Assembly: GCA_020796225.1 (NCBI GenBank)
Contig: CM036754.1
Location: 19,854,867 to 19,918,866 of the forward strand
Direction of reading: 5' to 3'
DNA length: 64,000 bases
From: Arion vulgaris
Lineage: Eukaryota > Mollusca > Gastropoda > Stylommatophora > Arionidae
Below the pieces are notes generated by a model, which saw only the letters and a list, made by a program, of their open reading frames with translations, had not been told where the DNA came from and did no database searches. Numbering within the stretch: position 1 is the first letter of the stretch; each line of letters starts with the position of its first letter. Positions 23,001 to 30,404 of this stretch are shown here, in pieces. Both the position numbers and the translations under genes were made by a program.

Positions 23001-26000
23001 TAAATGTATGTCACTAAATACACGTTTTTTCAAAAACTACTCAAAGGATTGCTGTATAAATTTGCATACTTCTTTCTTATGCATATTTGATCATTCCCTA
23101 CCACTTTAATAAGAATTCATTGAACAGTTTTTGTGTCTCGTGCAAAAGAATATCTCCTACCCCATATTTTTGAGTCAAAAATCTGGATTTGTATTTAAAA
23201 ATTCAGAAAAACTCATTTTATTATACTTTATAAATATTTTGCTACCAGTTCAAGATATGCCGATTTACAATAACATCTGAAAGTTCTATAGAGCTAACCT
23301 GAACAGAACATAAATCATCCTGTATTTTGCAAGGTCACTTTTTGGGCATTTTCCCTTAAAATCCCCTCTATATTAAATTTTTTCATAGAATATACATGCT
23401 TGGATTTTTTGAAATTTTTTCCCGAGTTTTAACATCAAGTTGATCATTTAGAATCATTAACGCAACCTCAATGATCAATATTTCTGTTTAGGGGTGCCGT
23501 CTGTCCTTAAAGACGTTACATATCTGGGGAGCATTTTATTCAACAAGTAGAAGAATAAATAGTGAAATCCAACATAAAGGAAATCAAATCATAGGGCAAA
23601 TGGCACCAATTCTGAAATGCAAGCTTGTCATTTCAGAATTGCAGCTTGGCAAACACAGAAGGAGAAGAAGGACTATCATCACAGCCCTATGGACATATCC
23701 ATAGGTGCTCTGATCCCAGCATCAACAAATCCAACATGTCAGTTCGATGTTGATTTATCAATCTTTTTGCATACTTGCTATGTAATTCTTTTCGGGCTGT
23801 ACCAATATCGACACCCATCTCTCTTAATCTGTTCAGTGACTAGAATTCACAAACCTGAATCTATTCGGAAAGATTCTCTCAATGCATTAGGAATATCATT
23901 TCGGTTCATTGCAGTTCCCTCTTTTATCATAGCAATGCCAGTCAATGTATCAGCTCATTCATTACCCCTTGACTTCTGTGTGTTCAGGGACAAAAATGAA
24001 GGTAAATTCTCGAATCCCTGTCTGTACCAGTAAGTCCCCCCAGTTTCATCTCACCATTCCTGCTTCGACTTTTAGACAATCATACTGATGGACTCACTAA
24101 ATCTCTTTTGATCACTGTACTTTTTTTACAACTAACATTTTTGTTTCAGTTTTTCAGAGTCTTAATCACAATCCAATCTCTTTTATGAGAATATATGCCT
24201 ACAGCCCATTCTTGATTTTCAATGCCTAATAAGGGATGGATATAATTGGAGCTTCTGGTCGAATGGATTAGATTGTGGGCTTCCATTTGGGAGACCTGGG
24301 TTCAATCCCTGGTAAGACCAAAAGGTTTTTTCTATCAGGGGCATAAAGAAAAATCCTAACCTGAACAGTTTAGCGGCAACTGCACTAGCCATGTACCCAT
24401 TAAATTTCACAGGCTCATGTCATCCCCCTCCCCATCCTATACTACCGCCCTAAAATGCAGTATTAGAAGCAGTAACTAGATTTTTATTGTTTGTTTTTTT
24501 AACAGACAACAGAGAGAATTTTCAAGAAACAAAATCTATTCCTGCAAATAGAAATCAATACAGCAATTTGCCATCAACAATCATAACATGCCCAACAACA
24601 ATAAATGAAGGATCTGATTGATCCACTTTCACACATCAGCTTACCAAACAAACAGTTCCAGATGACTCACCTCACTAATGGAGGTAAACAGGTTTCTAAT
24701 GCTATTAAAGCTGCACTTCTATGTGGTATTATGGATAGAGTAATTGTTTACCAGATCCCAACAATGCAAGCCAAGTGTACATTACTTTTTTGCATCTTGT
24801 ATCATTCCGTTTCCAATGCAATGTGGGCTGCAAGTTATTACAACCATTTCTGTTAGTTTTTCAATCCAGCGGTCCTAATGGAACGTAACGCTGAAATTGT
24901 TCCTATGTCTGTTTTTCATTGCAGCTTTTGTAGCAGAGGCATTTTATAGATTTAGGTTGTTAGTCTTTTTCTGAATGCTCCATATCGACCACTTGTTAAC
25001 CACTCTTTGTGATTTGTTTGTCATTTGAGCCCTAAGAGCAATTTTTCGTTGTGCCAGTTATGTGCCTACAAGTAGGCCAGTACATCCGGTTCCTGCAATG
25101 CTTTTTTATTTACTAGGATTGCTTCCCTAGGCCCCTATCCCAGTTGCATCTTACGATGTACCTTGTAGGTTGCAGTGTTACTATTCTGTGCTCTCCATGA
25201 GGGCCCCGGCGATACACAGATGAGGTTGTTAGTCGTAACCCAACATCCAATAGCGATGGGGATTATCATCTAATACACACATTTGCACAGATTTTATAAT
25301 ATAAAACACTTTTTTTCTTTCTTTTTTTCTCTTTCGTCCGCTTTCAACTCAGACGAAGTTCCATCTCTGAAACTGATTTTTGCATGAAAATCTGTTTTTC
25401 CAATTTCTTACAATGGCAGCAGCGTGCACATTGTAAATTACTTTACACTGGCAGCCGTGTGCTCAATGTACTCGTAATTAGTATTCCTCGCCATACAGGC
25501 AGATTTTCTCAGACTTCAGAGGTACTCAAGTTATCGTCCCGAGTAAGACCAGGGGACTCGAACAAATGCCGGACAGTAGGTTCGAACCCAAGCTATGAGG
25601 CGTCTCACAGCTAGCAGGCCGAGCTACTATCAACTACTCTAGGCAGTCCCCCAAACACCACTTTATAGTACCGCTTCTACTAAGTTATCATCATCAAGGT
25701 GCGTATCCTTTATAGGACGTTGCTCTCTTTGCAGTACATCTTAAATTCACTCTGTCTCTTGCCAGTTCACCCACTTCAGCGATGGTCATGTTCATGGTTT
25801 CTTTAATATCTTGTAGCCATCTTCTTCTTGGTCTGCCTCTGCGTCCTGGGACCCTGCCCTCTAGTATTGTTCTTTCCAGGCCATCGTGAAGCTTGATGTG
25901 ACCAAAGTATGTAATTTTTCTGTATAATATGTTGTTTATCAGCCAATTCTCTTTAACATTTAGTTCTTTCAGGACATCAGTGTTCTTTTTTTTTCTGTTC

Positions 26001-29000
26001 ATGGTATTCGTAGGATCTTTCTGTAGCGTTTAGTTTCGAAGGACTGGATTTTCGTTCTTAATTTCTGTGTAATAGTCCATGATTCACAACGATAAGTAGC
26101 CACTGGGAAAATGCATGCTCTCAATATTTTTAATTTTAGTATTTTGCAGGTGCTTTGCCACATGTTCTTCATTGTGTTTAACTTCTTGATTGCTATTGCC
26201 AATCTTCTACTAAGTTATACTGTAGTATTTATACTTATATAGTATTGTGTGAGATATGATTGATTATAGGTGGTACTATTGGAGCCGAATCAAGTCCAAC
26301 AATCACATAGAGTAGAAGAAATAAAGAAGGTAGATTTCAAACATAAAGTCACTGTGTGATGTGAGGAGATGGTTTAGCCACTTAACAAGAATGCAACCAA
26401 ACTCCATTGTATACAGAGTCTTCTACAATAGAACATCAGGAACGAAGGCGAGAGGAAGACCACACAAAAGATGGATAGATGGCATAGCAGAATTCTTACA
26501 AAAAGTAAAAATAACTATCACCCAAGTCCCTAGAACAACACAAGGTTAAAACAGAAAACCACAACACTGGGCAACAACTCAGTAACAGTGTGGCAACAAA
26601 AGGAAAAGAAGAAGTTAGGAAAGTTAACATGCTGCCCTAGTGAACATGCCCTGTGGTAATTCCATGGTTCAAGGCCAGCTTTGGCAAACAAATTCAGAGT
26701 GCATACAGTATTTGGCTGGACTTCAGGACAACCCTGATCCTTTAGTTGGGATCTAAATTAAAAGTACCTCTGAATTCGGAGTAAGACTCACCTGAATAGC
26801 GAGGTACACAAGTGATAAGCAAACCGCACATAAATCAGTAAGAGGTGTCATGACTACATATGAATTCAGAGAAAAACAAATGAAAAAATTTGATACAAAA
26901 TGGGAGGATTGAGCAAGTACAAAATATGGCTGTAAAACTAAAAGTTAAAGTTAATTGCATATCCTTTACAGGACTTTGCTAATCAATCCCAGCTTTTTAA
27001 CGTTGTTTGTGATTTTTCCAGGCGTTATTACATTCAGTAGTTTGCCATTGCTTTCTGAACAGGTGGCGCCATCGTCCTTTTGTAAAAATCCATGCGAAAT
27101 ACAATTTGCAACCAAACTGTCCAGCAGCGATTCGAACCCAGAACATCGGGTTAATAGACCGAGTCACTATCCCCTAGGCCACAGACGCCACTCGTAAACT
27201 ACAACTATGATTAAAAAGGTTCTTTTTTTAAAGTAAGAGAATCAATATTTCAATCCAAAAGTATTTTGTAGTAGCAGATGTGATTCCAAAAAAGAACCCA
27301 AAAACACTGTCATAGGAACATAGACTGTGACTTATGTTGATGTCACTAATGATCTTGGTAATTCCAAAATTCCAATTAGGTCACATGACCATGGATGTGA
27401 GATAACAATAAACAACAAACTCATCATAACAGCTTTTAACTATGAAAAAACATGTGTTTGTTTGTTTGTTTGTTTGTTTGTGGAAAACTCCAAGGAGTAA
27501 GAGTTCTCACTATTTATTTATGTTGCGATGGTGGGGTGTTTCGTGTGAGTTTTTCTTTGAACCCAGGAAATTCCAAATCTTTTACAGCTGCATGCAATAT
27601 CATTAGATATGGAATTTTCTACTCATATGGATTCTAAAGTATCCCAGGCACTAATCCTTTATTTCTTATATGATGTTCAAGATCGGTGGATCACCACCAC
27701 AGCTGTTCAAAACAAACACTGCTTGCATCAATGGACTCATCTACTTTCTTTGCTAGACAAAATCTGGCAAACATTTTTGCAAAACTGTCAAAGTTGTCAC
27801 AGAGCCTGTTTTTTTTCTGCTAACATGCTCTATGTAAATAGGACACAAAGAAAACTCATGAATCAAGCAGAAAATATAATACAGAAAAGATATGTGTACA
27901 AAGGTATTTTAGAACAGGGACGGGGAATAAGGCACAGTGAATGAGATGGTATCATCATGCTCAGTAAAACAGAGTTGACCAAGACTATACTCTGTCCCCT
28001 AGTGGTAATCGACTAAACAACTGCAATCTGAGAGGGAAGACAAACATAGCCTCAAATATGTCATTTGGGTAAACTGCAACAAAATCTCAGAAAAGCTTCC
28101 AGTGCAAACAAAGAAAAAAAGAAAAACAGGAAATAAACTGGCTGAAGTTTTCATATAATTCTCCAAAAGAAGTTAATTCTGATTTCTTTCATGCTTGTTG
28201 GCCTACTTGCTCTGATATAACCAAAACAAGGTTCGTCCTTAGGTTCAAAGAGGTTTTTTTTCCAATCCAGAAGCACTTGAACTTTCAGCTCTTCGGCTCG
28301 TTGCCATGGACATCGTAACCCTTCGGTTCGGTGCCACGAACACCGTAAATCTGGAGAACCTGTGCCTTTTCTGCCAGCCCGCAGAATTGAACCGCACTCA
28401 CAGGTGGCTTGTCACCCATCATCCCACGCGCTGCAAACACGCTGGGCAGGCGGGTGAAAGAGTCTTTAATCCCCCGACATAACAAACAACAAAAGTATTC
28501 ACAGATTTTACTTACAAATTTCAGTGTCTTAACTGCCTCCTCACAAATATTCATTCCTCTCGAGTCAAATACTTCAATGTATCCCAGGTACTGTTCAAGA
28601 AAATGATAGAAAAGACAAAACTATTATTTATATAAACATATGCAGATATATTAAACTAGACTATCACAAACTTTGAAAATCATGAATAATCACGACTGCG
28701 AGTTCAAAAACTAGCAAGGCACTGGTTGGCCTAGGGTGATAAATTTCCCTATGTTCGTTTTTTTTGGTCCTGCGTACAGAGACAAACTCGATCATAAAGA
28801 GTGGTTTAACAGATGGTTGGTGTCAAGCCAACGAAGAAGAAAATGATTTTTATGGCATGCCATTAGAGAAAATCATGTACACAGCAACATGTGAGAGGGG
28901 GAGGGGGAGAAGAGCATGCACACATGGATGGAAGAGAAAAACGATTCCGGACACTTTCATGTCATGGGAGGGAGAGAAGAGCATGCAGACGCAACATGTG

Positions 29001-29836
29001 GGGAAATTAAGAGGATGAGAAGAGCACGCAAACAGCAACATGGGACTGTGGATGGAGATAAAAACAAATCTACACACTTTCATGTCAAGGAAAAATGTCA
29101 CAACTTATGTAATTACAGTCAGTTCTCATGTCTGACTGTTCTGGAAACCTATAACAACCGGCCTACACATATAATAATGGTCAAGTGAAAATTTAGCAGG
29201 CTGAAACAAATAATAAAACGGGATTGAATCTGGAAGTCTCCATGTGGAATGGGTGGACAGCATTCGGAGATCACATCTCAAGACACTGACTTGGCTGTAC
29301 AGACCTGGACATGCTGGAGTACAAGGCGACGAACATGTTGACTTTCTTGCATAGAAAATCTCCAACTCAAGCAAACAGAAGTATGGGCAAAGCCAATGTC
29401 ATTAATGCAGCACGCTCTCATTTATGTGATATGGGTGAGTCTCAGACACTGGAAAAAATCTGGAAATTTGGAGTTATGTTTGGACATGCCAGGCAGTGTC
29501 GTCTTTGTTGTAGAGAGAGAAAATATACGAATAAACTTCTCATGGGTACTGTGAGCAAGTGGACATTATGATGGCTGCTGCAGTGGAGGACAGAGCACTC
29601 ATGGGAATGCCCAGTATGCCATGACGTCGATCGCATATCGATAACATATAACAATGAAAAGGGAAGTTGTGAGGATAAACAACAAATGAAAGATAGAAAT
29701 ACTAACCTTGACTTGGGAAACTGCAACTTCCATCCCGCACCTTCTTTTCATCCTCCTGCCATTGATGAGGTTTGGAACATTCAGGAACATTGTCTTTTTT
29801 CTTTCGAAAACTCAGCCTTCTGCGCAGACTTTGCAT
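10074..29836 (-). CDS. numb: numb homologue, whole coding span (8 exons, 7 introns)
   Basis: Numb is a membrane-associated cytosolic adaptor. It inhibits Notch during asymmetric division by linking cargo to AP-2 and EH-domain endocytic proteins. The coding exons on the minus strand are 29836-29707, 28590-28516, 21944-21867, 20517-20377, 17451-17262, 14998-14777, 13411-13183 and 10615-10074. Together they give about 534 residues, close to Drosophila Numb (about 556). Exons 1-5 encode the basic N terminus and the phosphotyrosine-binding domain. Exon 6 carries the conserved serine-rich phosphorylation segment, and exons 7-8 carry the DPF and NPF endocytic motifs. All introns are GT-AG and their phases match. 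Two net +1 shifts (in exons 1 and 7) break the frame as read, but no motif is lost. The start ATG is tentative: the frame is open for ten codons upstream to a splice acceptor, so an upstream coding exon could exist. Confidence 0.95.
10745..10990 (+). mobile_element. SINE-H copy in the last numb intron
   Basis: The tRNA-like start GTCTCTGTGGTGTAGAGGTT is followed by AGACCCCTGATCTCAGTGTA, CCTATCGAAGTCAGGCGATA, TGGCAGTTCAAAATTGAG and AGGCTGGAAAGCTGCTGCCA. The same body occurs at 50283-50525 (+) and 12645-12795 (-). This copy lacks a clear B box. Confidence 0.6.
11450..12095 (+). mobile_element. LINE fragment: RT C terminus and 3' tail, in numb intron 7
   Basis: Broken frames give [22 protein letters not shown], then (shifted) [14 protein letters not shown] and [17 protein letters not shown]. 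These are followed by [42 protein letters not shown] and LAQNSF-like residues. YLG...LTNDG is the RT thumb region of RTE/L1-like LINEs, and the end is the type 1 tail. It is in opposite orientation to numb and inactive. Confidence 0.75.
12645..12795 (-). mobile_element. SINE-H fragment
   Basis: The reverse complement shares TTTTGAACTGCCAAGGG, CACCTACACT and ATCAGGGATCTCT with the SINE-H copies at 10745 and 50283. Confidence 0.5.
12883..13120 (-). mobile_element. SINE-A2 copy in the last numb intron
   Basis: It is the reverse complement of the elements at 33552-33785 and 44034-44268. Shared blocks are TTTGCGTTCGTTCTTACGA, GATCTTTGCCAAGAACGTGT, CCCCTAAACGCATAGACTTC and TTCTATTCTTTACACCCC. The general plan (gtaaagaatag head, gaagaagaag tail) resembles SINE-A. 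Confidence 0.8.
13183..13411 (-). CDS. numb: numb exon 7: DPF motif and RQQT motif, with a one-base frame break
   Basis: It enters in phase 1 and reads [20 protein letters not shown], then [19 protein letters not shown]. This matches the vertebrate segment with a C..I..A / EDPFSS motif (the AP-2-binding type). The frame then has to shift by one base within 13292-13301. The next frame reads [20 protein letters not shown], then [14 protein letters not shown], matching the conserved LVRQQTFP of Numb. It also enters exon 8 in the right phase. The exon length (229) is one base over phase. Without the shift, exon 8 reaches a stop after about 37 codons. The donor is GTAAGTTA and the acceptor TTTTTTCAG. 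An intron cannot explain a one-base change, so a base error or a recent indel is likely. Confidence 0.9.
13646..13862 (+). mobile_element. SINE-T copy (tRNA-derived)
   Basis: The head TCTCTGTTAAGTGGTTACGC is followed by GTGGGTTCGAATCCGGAT (B box). The body continues with AGAGACACCCAGAATTGTTG, CCGGAGCTACAGAG, TTGTGCAATACTCTCACAGG and GGACCGAGCC. Other copies lie at 30790-31260, 38505-38880 (-), 52500-52747 (-) and 52790-53010 (-). Confidence 0.8.
14777..14998 (-). CDS. numb: numb exon 6: phospho-regulatory linker
   Basis: The 222 bp enter in phase 1 and exit with one base. They encode [20 protein letters not shown], then [33 protein letters not shown] and an acidic end (THDENS). RQGSFRGF and SPFKRxLSLRxNxLPSTxQR are conserved in Numb. 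The serine of KRTLSLR matches the 14-3-3-binding phosphosite of vertebrate Numb. The acceptor is TCCTCTAG and the donor GTGAGAGA. It sits between minisatellite-bearing introns. Confidence 0.95.
15045..15485 (+). mobile_element. LINE 3' tail (type 2) split by a minisatellite
   Basis: The left part reads [16 protein letters not shown]. The right part reads [19 protein letters not shown], ending in tgatgatg. This is the tail LEHIVTTGKIEGRRDRG...EL...T.DR also seen at 30022, 34455, 48000 and 62520. The tandem array 15110-15365 lies between the two parts. Confidence 0.7.
15110..15365. repeat. Minisatellite of about 23 bp inside a LINE tail
   Basis: About 11 ragged units of TATGGTATGTAGCCTGACAG are present. 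Both edges carry CAGTATG from the LINE sequence, so the array seems to have grown from the element itself. Confidence 0.8.
15890..16112 (-). mobile_element. LINE 3' end fragment
   Basis: The reverse complement encodes [17 protein letters not shown] then [20 protein letters not shown] and RRRGRPQRR. It is related to the element at 60040-60345. It is broken by stops. Confidence 0.65.
16185..16392. repeat. 33-bp minisatellite, about six copies
   Basis: The unit is GAACCATGCCACATTTTATG plus CTAAATTCCCGTA. Because 33 is divisible by three, both strands stay open through it (15895-16296 +, 16062-16496 -). Those frames are artefacts. Confidence 0.9.
16596..16990. repeat. 44-bp minisatellite, about nine copies
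   Basis: The unit is GTTACTTATGATTCCACTAC, CCGCTGGTGATGTGGTCCAA, ATCT. Copies are almost identical (AAATCT/AGATCT variants), so expansion or homogenisation is recent. It lies in numb intron 5 (15.0-17.26 kb). Confidence 0.95.
17262..17451 (-). CDS. numb: numb exon 5: end of PTB domain
   Basis: These are 63 codons plus one base: [20 protein letters not shown], then [32 protein letters not shown] and SAILA. [20 protein letters not shown] is the C-terminal helix of the PTB domain. [13 protein letters not shown] matches the invertebrate Numb form (vertebrates have REGSFRVTTATE). The serine in GSFR corresponds to a known phosphorylation position. The exon ends in phase 1 with donor GTAAGATA. Confidence 0.95.
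18066..18269 (-). mobile_element. SINE-D copy with 12-bp target-site duplication
   Basis: On the minus strand a tRNA-like head carries the B box GCGGGTTCAATTC. The body has CGTGGCACCGAACCGAAGG and GAGCTGAAAAGCTCAAGTGC, with a poly(A) end. ATATAGTGGATT is repeated at 18054-18065 and 18270-18281. Confidence 0.85.
18290..18955. repeat. Minisatellite of about 48-50 bp, about 14 copies, in numb intron 4
   Basis: The unit runs GACTACAAGATCACATACCA, AGTTGAATGTGTAAGCGAGT, ACGGACAGAA. It begins right after the SINE-D copy. Two variants alternate (AAGCGAGTACGGAC and ACAAGCGTACATAC). Confidence 0.92.
19141..19784. other. Unassigned intronic stretch of numb
   Basis: No exon or recognised repeat is seen. 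The region is AT-rich with frequent stops in all frames. Confidence 0.4.
19785..19905 (+). mobile_element. LINE reverse-transcriptase fragment
   Basis: It reads GGHSYISGK in one frame and [20 protein letters not shown] in another, the thumb region of LINE reverse transcriptases. Only about 120 bp are recognisable. Confidence 0.6.
20377..20517 (-). CDS. numb: numb exon 4: PTB domain
   Basis: These are 47 codons in phase 0, with [40 protein letters not shown] and TKET. The motifs [15 protein letters not shown] and [18 protein letters not shown] are nearly invariant in Numb and Numb-like proteins. They set this gene apart from other PTB proteins. The acceptor is TATCTTAG and the donor GTAAGTAT. 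Confidence 0.96.
20790..21735. repeat. 50-bp minisatellite, about 19 copies with higher-order structure, in numb intron 3
   Basis: The unit runs GGAAAGTGATACAAACACAT, TGGCAGTAGAAGACAAAAGA, CAAGACTCAA. A variant block (GACAAAGACAGACTCAAGAA then AGTAATAC) occurs at about 21011 and again at 21204. This shows a higher-order period of about 193 bp, or four units. All minus-strand open frames here come from the array. Confidence 0.95.
21867..21944 (-). CDS. numb: numb exon 3: PTB domain core
   Basis: These are 26 codons in phase 0: [20 protein letters not shown] then VDEISK. The [16 protein letters not shown] stretch is the hallmark strand of the Numb PTB fold. The acceptor is CATCAG and the donor GTAGAGAG. 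The few residues at the junction with exon 2 (TLKF-QCKGKHQ) are the loop that varies most between phyla. A 50-bp minisatellite array starts about 130 bp into the downstream intron. Confidence 0.93.
22068..23506 (+). mobile_element. Kolobok-like DNA transposon, 1.44 kb, TTAA target site
   Basis: The ends carry near-perfect terminal inverted repeats GGACAGACCGCACCCCTA (left) and GGACAGACGGCACCCCTA (right, reverse complement). The flanks are TTAA on both sides (22064-22067 and 23507-23510). Inside, a decayed transposase relic at about 22425-22760 is visible. TTAA duplication is used by piggyBac and Kolobok. The relic looks like the Kolobok/Mutator-type domain rather than piggyBac. Most of the element is AT-rich and non-coding, so it is non-autonomous. 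Confidence 0.7.
22425..22870 (+). pseudogene. Transposase relic of the TTAA element
   Basis: One frame reads [19 protein letters not shown], and a shifted frame continues [20 protein letters not shown] then [11 protein letters not shown]. The motif G-x-T/S-x-NANES-x-x-x-x-IW-x-x-CPK is, to my knowledge, typical of a family of animal DNA transposases with upstream H/C residues. The open piece of 68 codons at 22554-22760 is the best-preserved part. Stops and shifts on either side make it a pseudogene. Confidence 0.55.
23691..24240. other. Intronic stretch with a piece related to the 109-bp array at 53.3 kb
   Basis: About 23695-23765 (GACATATCCATAGGTGCTCT, CAACAAATCC, CAGTTCGATG) resembles the unit of the 53337-53670 array. 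The open frame 23617-24033 spans this junction and shows no recognisable domain. Confidence 0.45.
24243..24425 (+). mobile_element. SINE-F copy (tRNA-derived)
   Basis: GGAGCTTCTGGTCGAATGGA is followed by GACCTGGGTTCAATCCCTGG (B box). The body has CTAACCTGAACAGTTTAGCG, CAACTGCACTAGCCATG and CCCATTAAATTTCACAG. A second copy in opposite orientation is at 37165-37360. Confidence 0.75.
24971..25217 (-). mobile_element. SINE-A copy in numb intron 2
   Basis: It is the reverse complement of SINE-A: TGCTCCATATCGACCACTTG, GCCTACAAGTAGGCCAGTAC and the head end CCATGAGGGCCCCGGCG. Confidence 0.85.
25362..25660 (-). mobile_element. SINE-G copy (tRNA-derived)
   Basis: On the minus strand GGGACTGCCTAGAGTAGTTG is followed by TTGGGTTCGAACCTACTG (B box). 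The plus-strand block ACTGATTTTTGCATGAAAAT ... CAGACTTCAGAGGTACT recurs near 37025-37112 (gactgatttttgcgtgaatg ... CGACTTCAGAGGTGGGTACT). Confidence 0.6.
25690..26210 (-). mobile_element. LINE 3' end, best-preserved type 1 tail
   Basis: Two overlapping minus-strand frames read [44 protein letters not shown], then [60 protein letters not shown] and [10 protein letters not shown], ending GYAP. ATYxCESWT and GHIKxHxGLExxILEG...GRPRRRW are typical of the end of ORF2 in RTE/L1-like elements. One frameshift separates the two frames. Confidence 0.85.
26340..26575 (+). mobile_element. LINE 3' end fragment (type 3 tail)
   Basis: It reads [40 protein letters not shown] then ITITQ. It is related to 59690-59935 and 43255-43545 (GRPRKRWID). 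Confidence 0.75.
26951..27192 (-). mobile_element. SINE-C copy
   Basis: It is the same element as at 5306: GCATATCCTTTACAGGACTT, TAGTTTGCCATTGCTTTCTG, and on the minus strand a GGTTCGAATCGC B box. Confidence 0.8.
27193..28189. other. Unassigned part of numb intron 2
   Basis: Nothing recognisable apart from a (GTTT)n microsatellite at 27455-27480. Open frames at 27452-27944 show no known domain. Confidence 0.4.
28190..28500. repeat. Dispersed element split by a SINE-D insertion
   Basis: CATGCTTGTTGGCCTACTTG, CTGATATAACCAA and CGTCCTTAGGTTCAAAGAG precede the SINE, and AAAGAGTCTTTAATCCC follows it. The same element, uninterrupted, is at 38602-38740. AAAGAG flanks the SINE on both sides. Confidence 0.65.
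28254..28459 (-). mobile_element. SINE-D copy nested in another repeat
   Basis: The body (CTTCGGTTCGGTGCCACGAA, CACCGTAAATCTGGAG) and the head B box on the minus strand (GCGGTTCAATTCTGCGGG) match the other five copies. Confidence 0.85.
28516..28590 (-). CDS. numb: numb exon 2: PTB domain, first strands and helix
   Basis: These are 25 codons in phase 0 on both sides. The exon reads [20 protein letters not shown] then KTLKF, equivalent to YLGxVEVxESRGMxxCEEAxKxL of Numb PTB domains. The acceptor is TTGAACAG and the donor GTAAGTAA. It is separated from exon 3 by the largest intron (about 6.6 kb), which holds a LINE, a Kolobok-like transposon and several SINEs. Confidence 0.94.
29220..29600 (+). 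mobile_element. LINE fragment with RNase H domain end, in numb intron 1
   Basis: Reading frames give [35 protein letters not shown], then after a shift [22 protein letters not shown]-x-PGHAGVxGxExVD is the classical RNase H motif of LINEs carrying an RNH domain. A related minus-strand piece is at 45960-46330. Confidence 0.7.
29707..29836 (-). CDS. numb: numb exon 1: basic N terminus and start of PTB domain (one extra base)
   Basis: It encodes a basic N terminus beginning [15 protein letters not shown], then [13 protein letters not shown] and RDGSCSFP, which matches the start of Numb proteins (RRSFRRRKD, then P-E-x-S-x-PHQWQ). The serine in the basic stretch corresponds to the aPKC site that controls membrane association in this family. 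The exon is 130 bp, one more than 43 codons. Removing one T from 29713-29714 gives the expected ending SFPVK in phase 0, joining cleanly to YLGY of the next exon. The donor is GTTAGT. Upstream of the ATG the frame stays open to a TTCACAG acceptor at 29868-29870, so the ATG could be internal to a larger N terminus. The coding start at 29836 is chosen because the resulting length matches the short N-terminal form. Confidence 0.9.
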
Positions 29837-30021
29837 GATAGTTCTGTAGTGTCCAAATCGAGTGCTACTGTGAATGAGAAATATTTAAAATAGAATATTA
29901 AATAAATATAATTTGAGATATACATGCTAAAATATTAGGAGCCATGTGCTTTGAAACTATGCAAAATTGGGAGCATGCGCATACAATCATCAATATATAT
30001 ATATATATTTAACTGCAAATA

Positions 30022-30252
30022 TTAGAAGAAGGCAGTCATCATTTTCGGGCATGTGATGAGGAAGGGAGGTTTAGAACACATTGTGACAACCGGTAAAATC
30101 GAGGGTATACAAAACAGAGGAAGACATGGAGAAAATTTATGATAGCCTGACTTCATGGTACGGTAGAACGTCAACATCTGAGTTGGTAGCATAACACCAA
30201 AGACAGAGATTTGTGGAGATCCATGATCACCTACGCCAGCCGGCACCTGATG
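30022..30252 (+). mobile_element. LINE 3' end fragment (type 2 tail)
   Basis: It reads FGHVMRKGGLEHIVTTGKIE then RGRHGENL, and ends in tgatgatgatg. It lies just upstream of numb exon 1. Confidence 0.75.
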
Positions 30253-30404
30253 ATGATGAACTTAAAATTAGATATATTAGGAGAGAATAGATTGGGCAGT
30301 TTAATGGCATCGTAATGAAAGGAGTGGAGTTATTGTCTGTCTCAAGTCCAGGTGAAAAATGATGATGGAAACAAGTCGCATAAAAATCATGGGTTCAGCT
30401 GATC

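Larger units (their letters stand above)
21980..23690 (+). mobile_element. LINE reverse-transcriptase fragment, interrupted by a TTAA transposon
   Basis: The left part reads [26 protein letters not shown]. After the insert the right part reads [10 protein letters not shown], then (after a one-base shift) [20 protein letters not shown] and [15 protein letters not shown]. The two halves join in one frame if one TTAA and the insert are removed. This is RTE/L1-like reverse transcriptase, dead. Confidence 0.8.

Noticed and set aside
22068..23506. piggyBac assignment for the TTAA element
   Set aside because: The target fits, but the transposase relic (NANES...W..CPK) does not resemble piggyBac. 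Kolobok fits better, although this is not proven.
10074..29836. numb as a processed or dead pseudogene
   Set aside because: Seven introns with GT-AG ends and matching phases, and all conserved motifs are present. Only two single-base breaks occur, so decay is unlikely.
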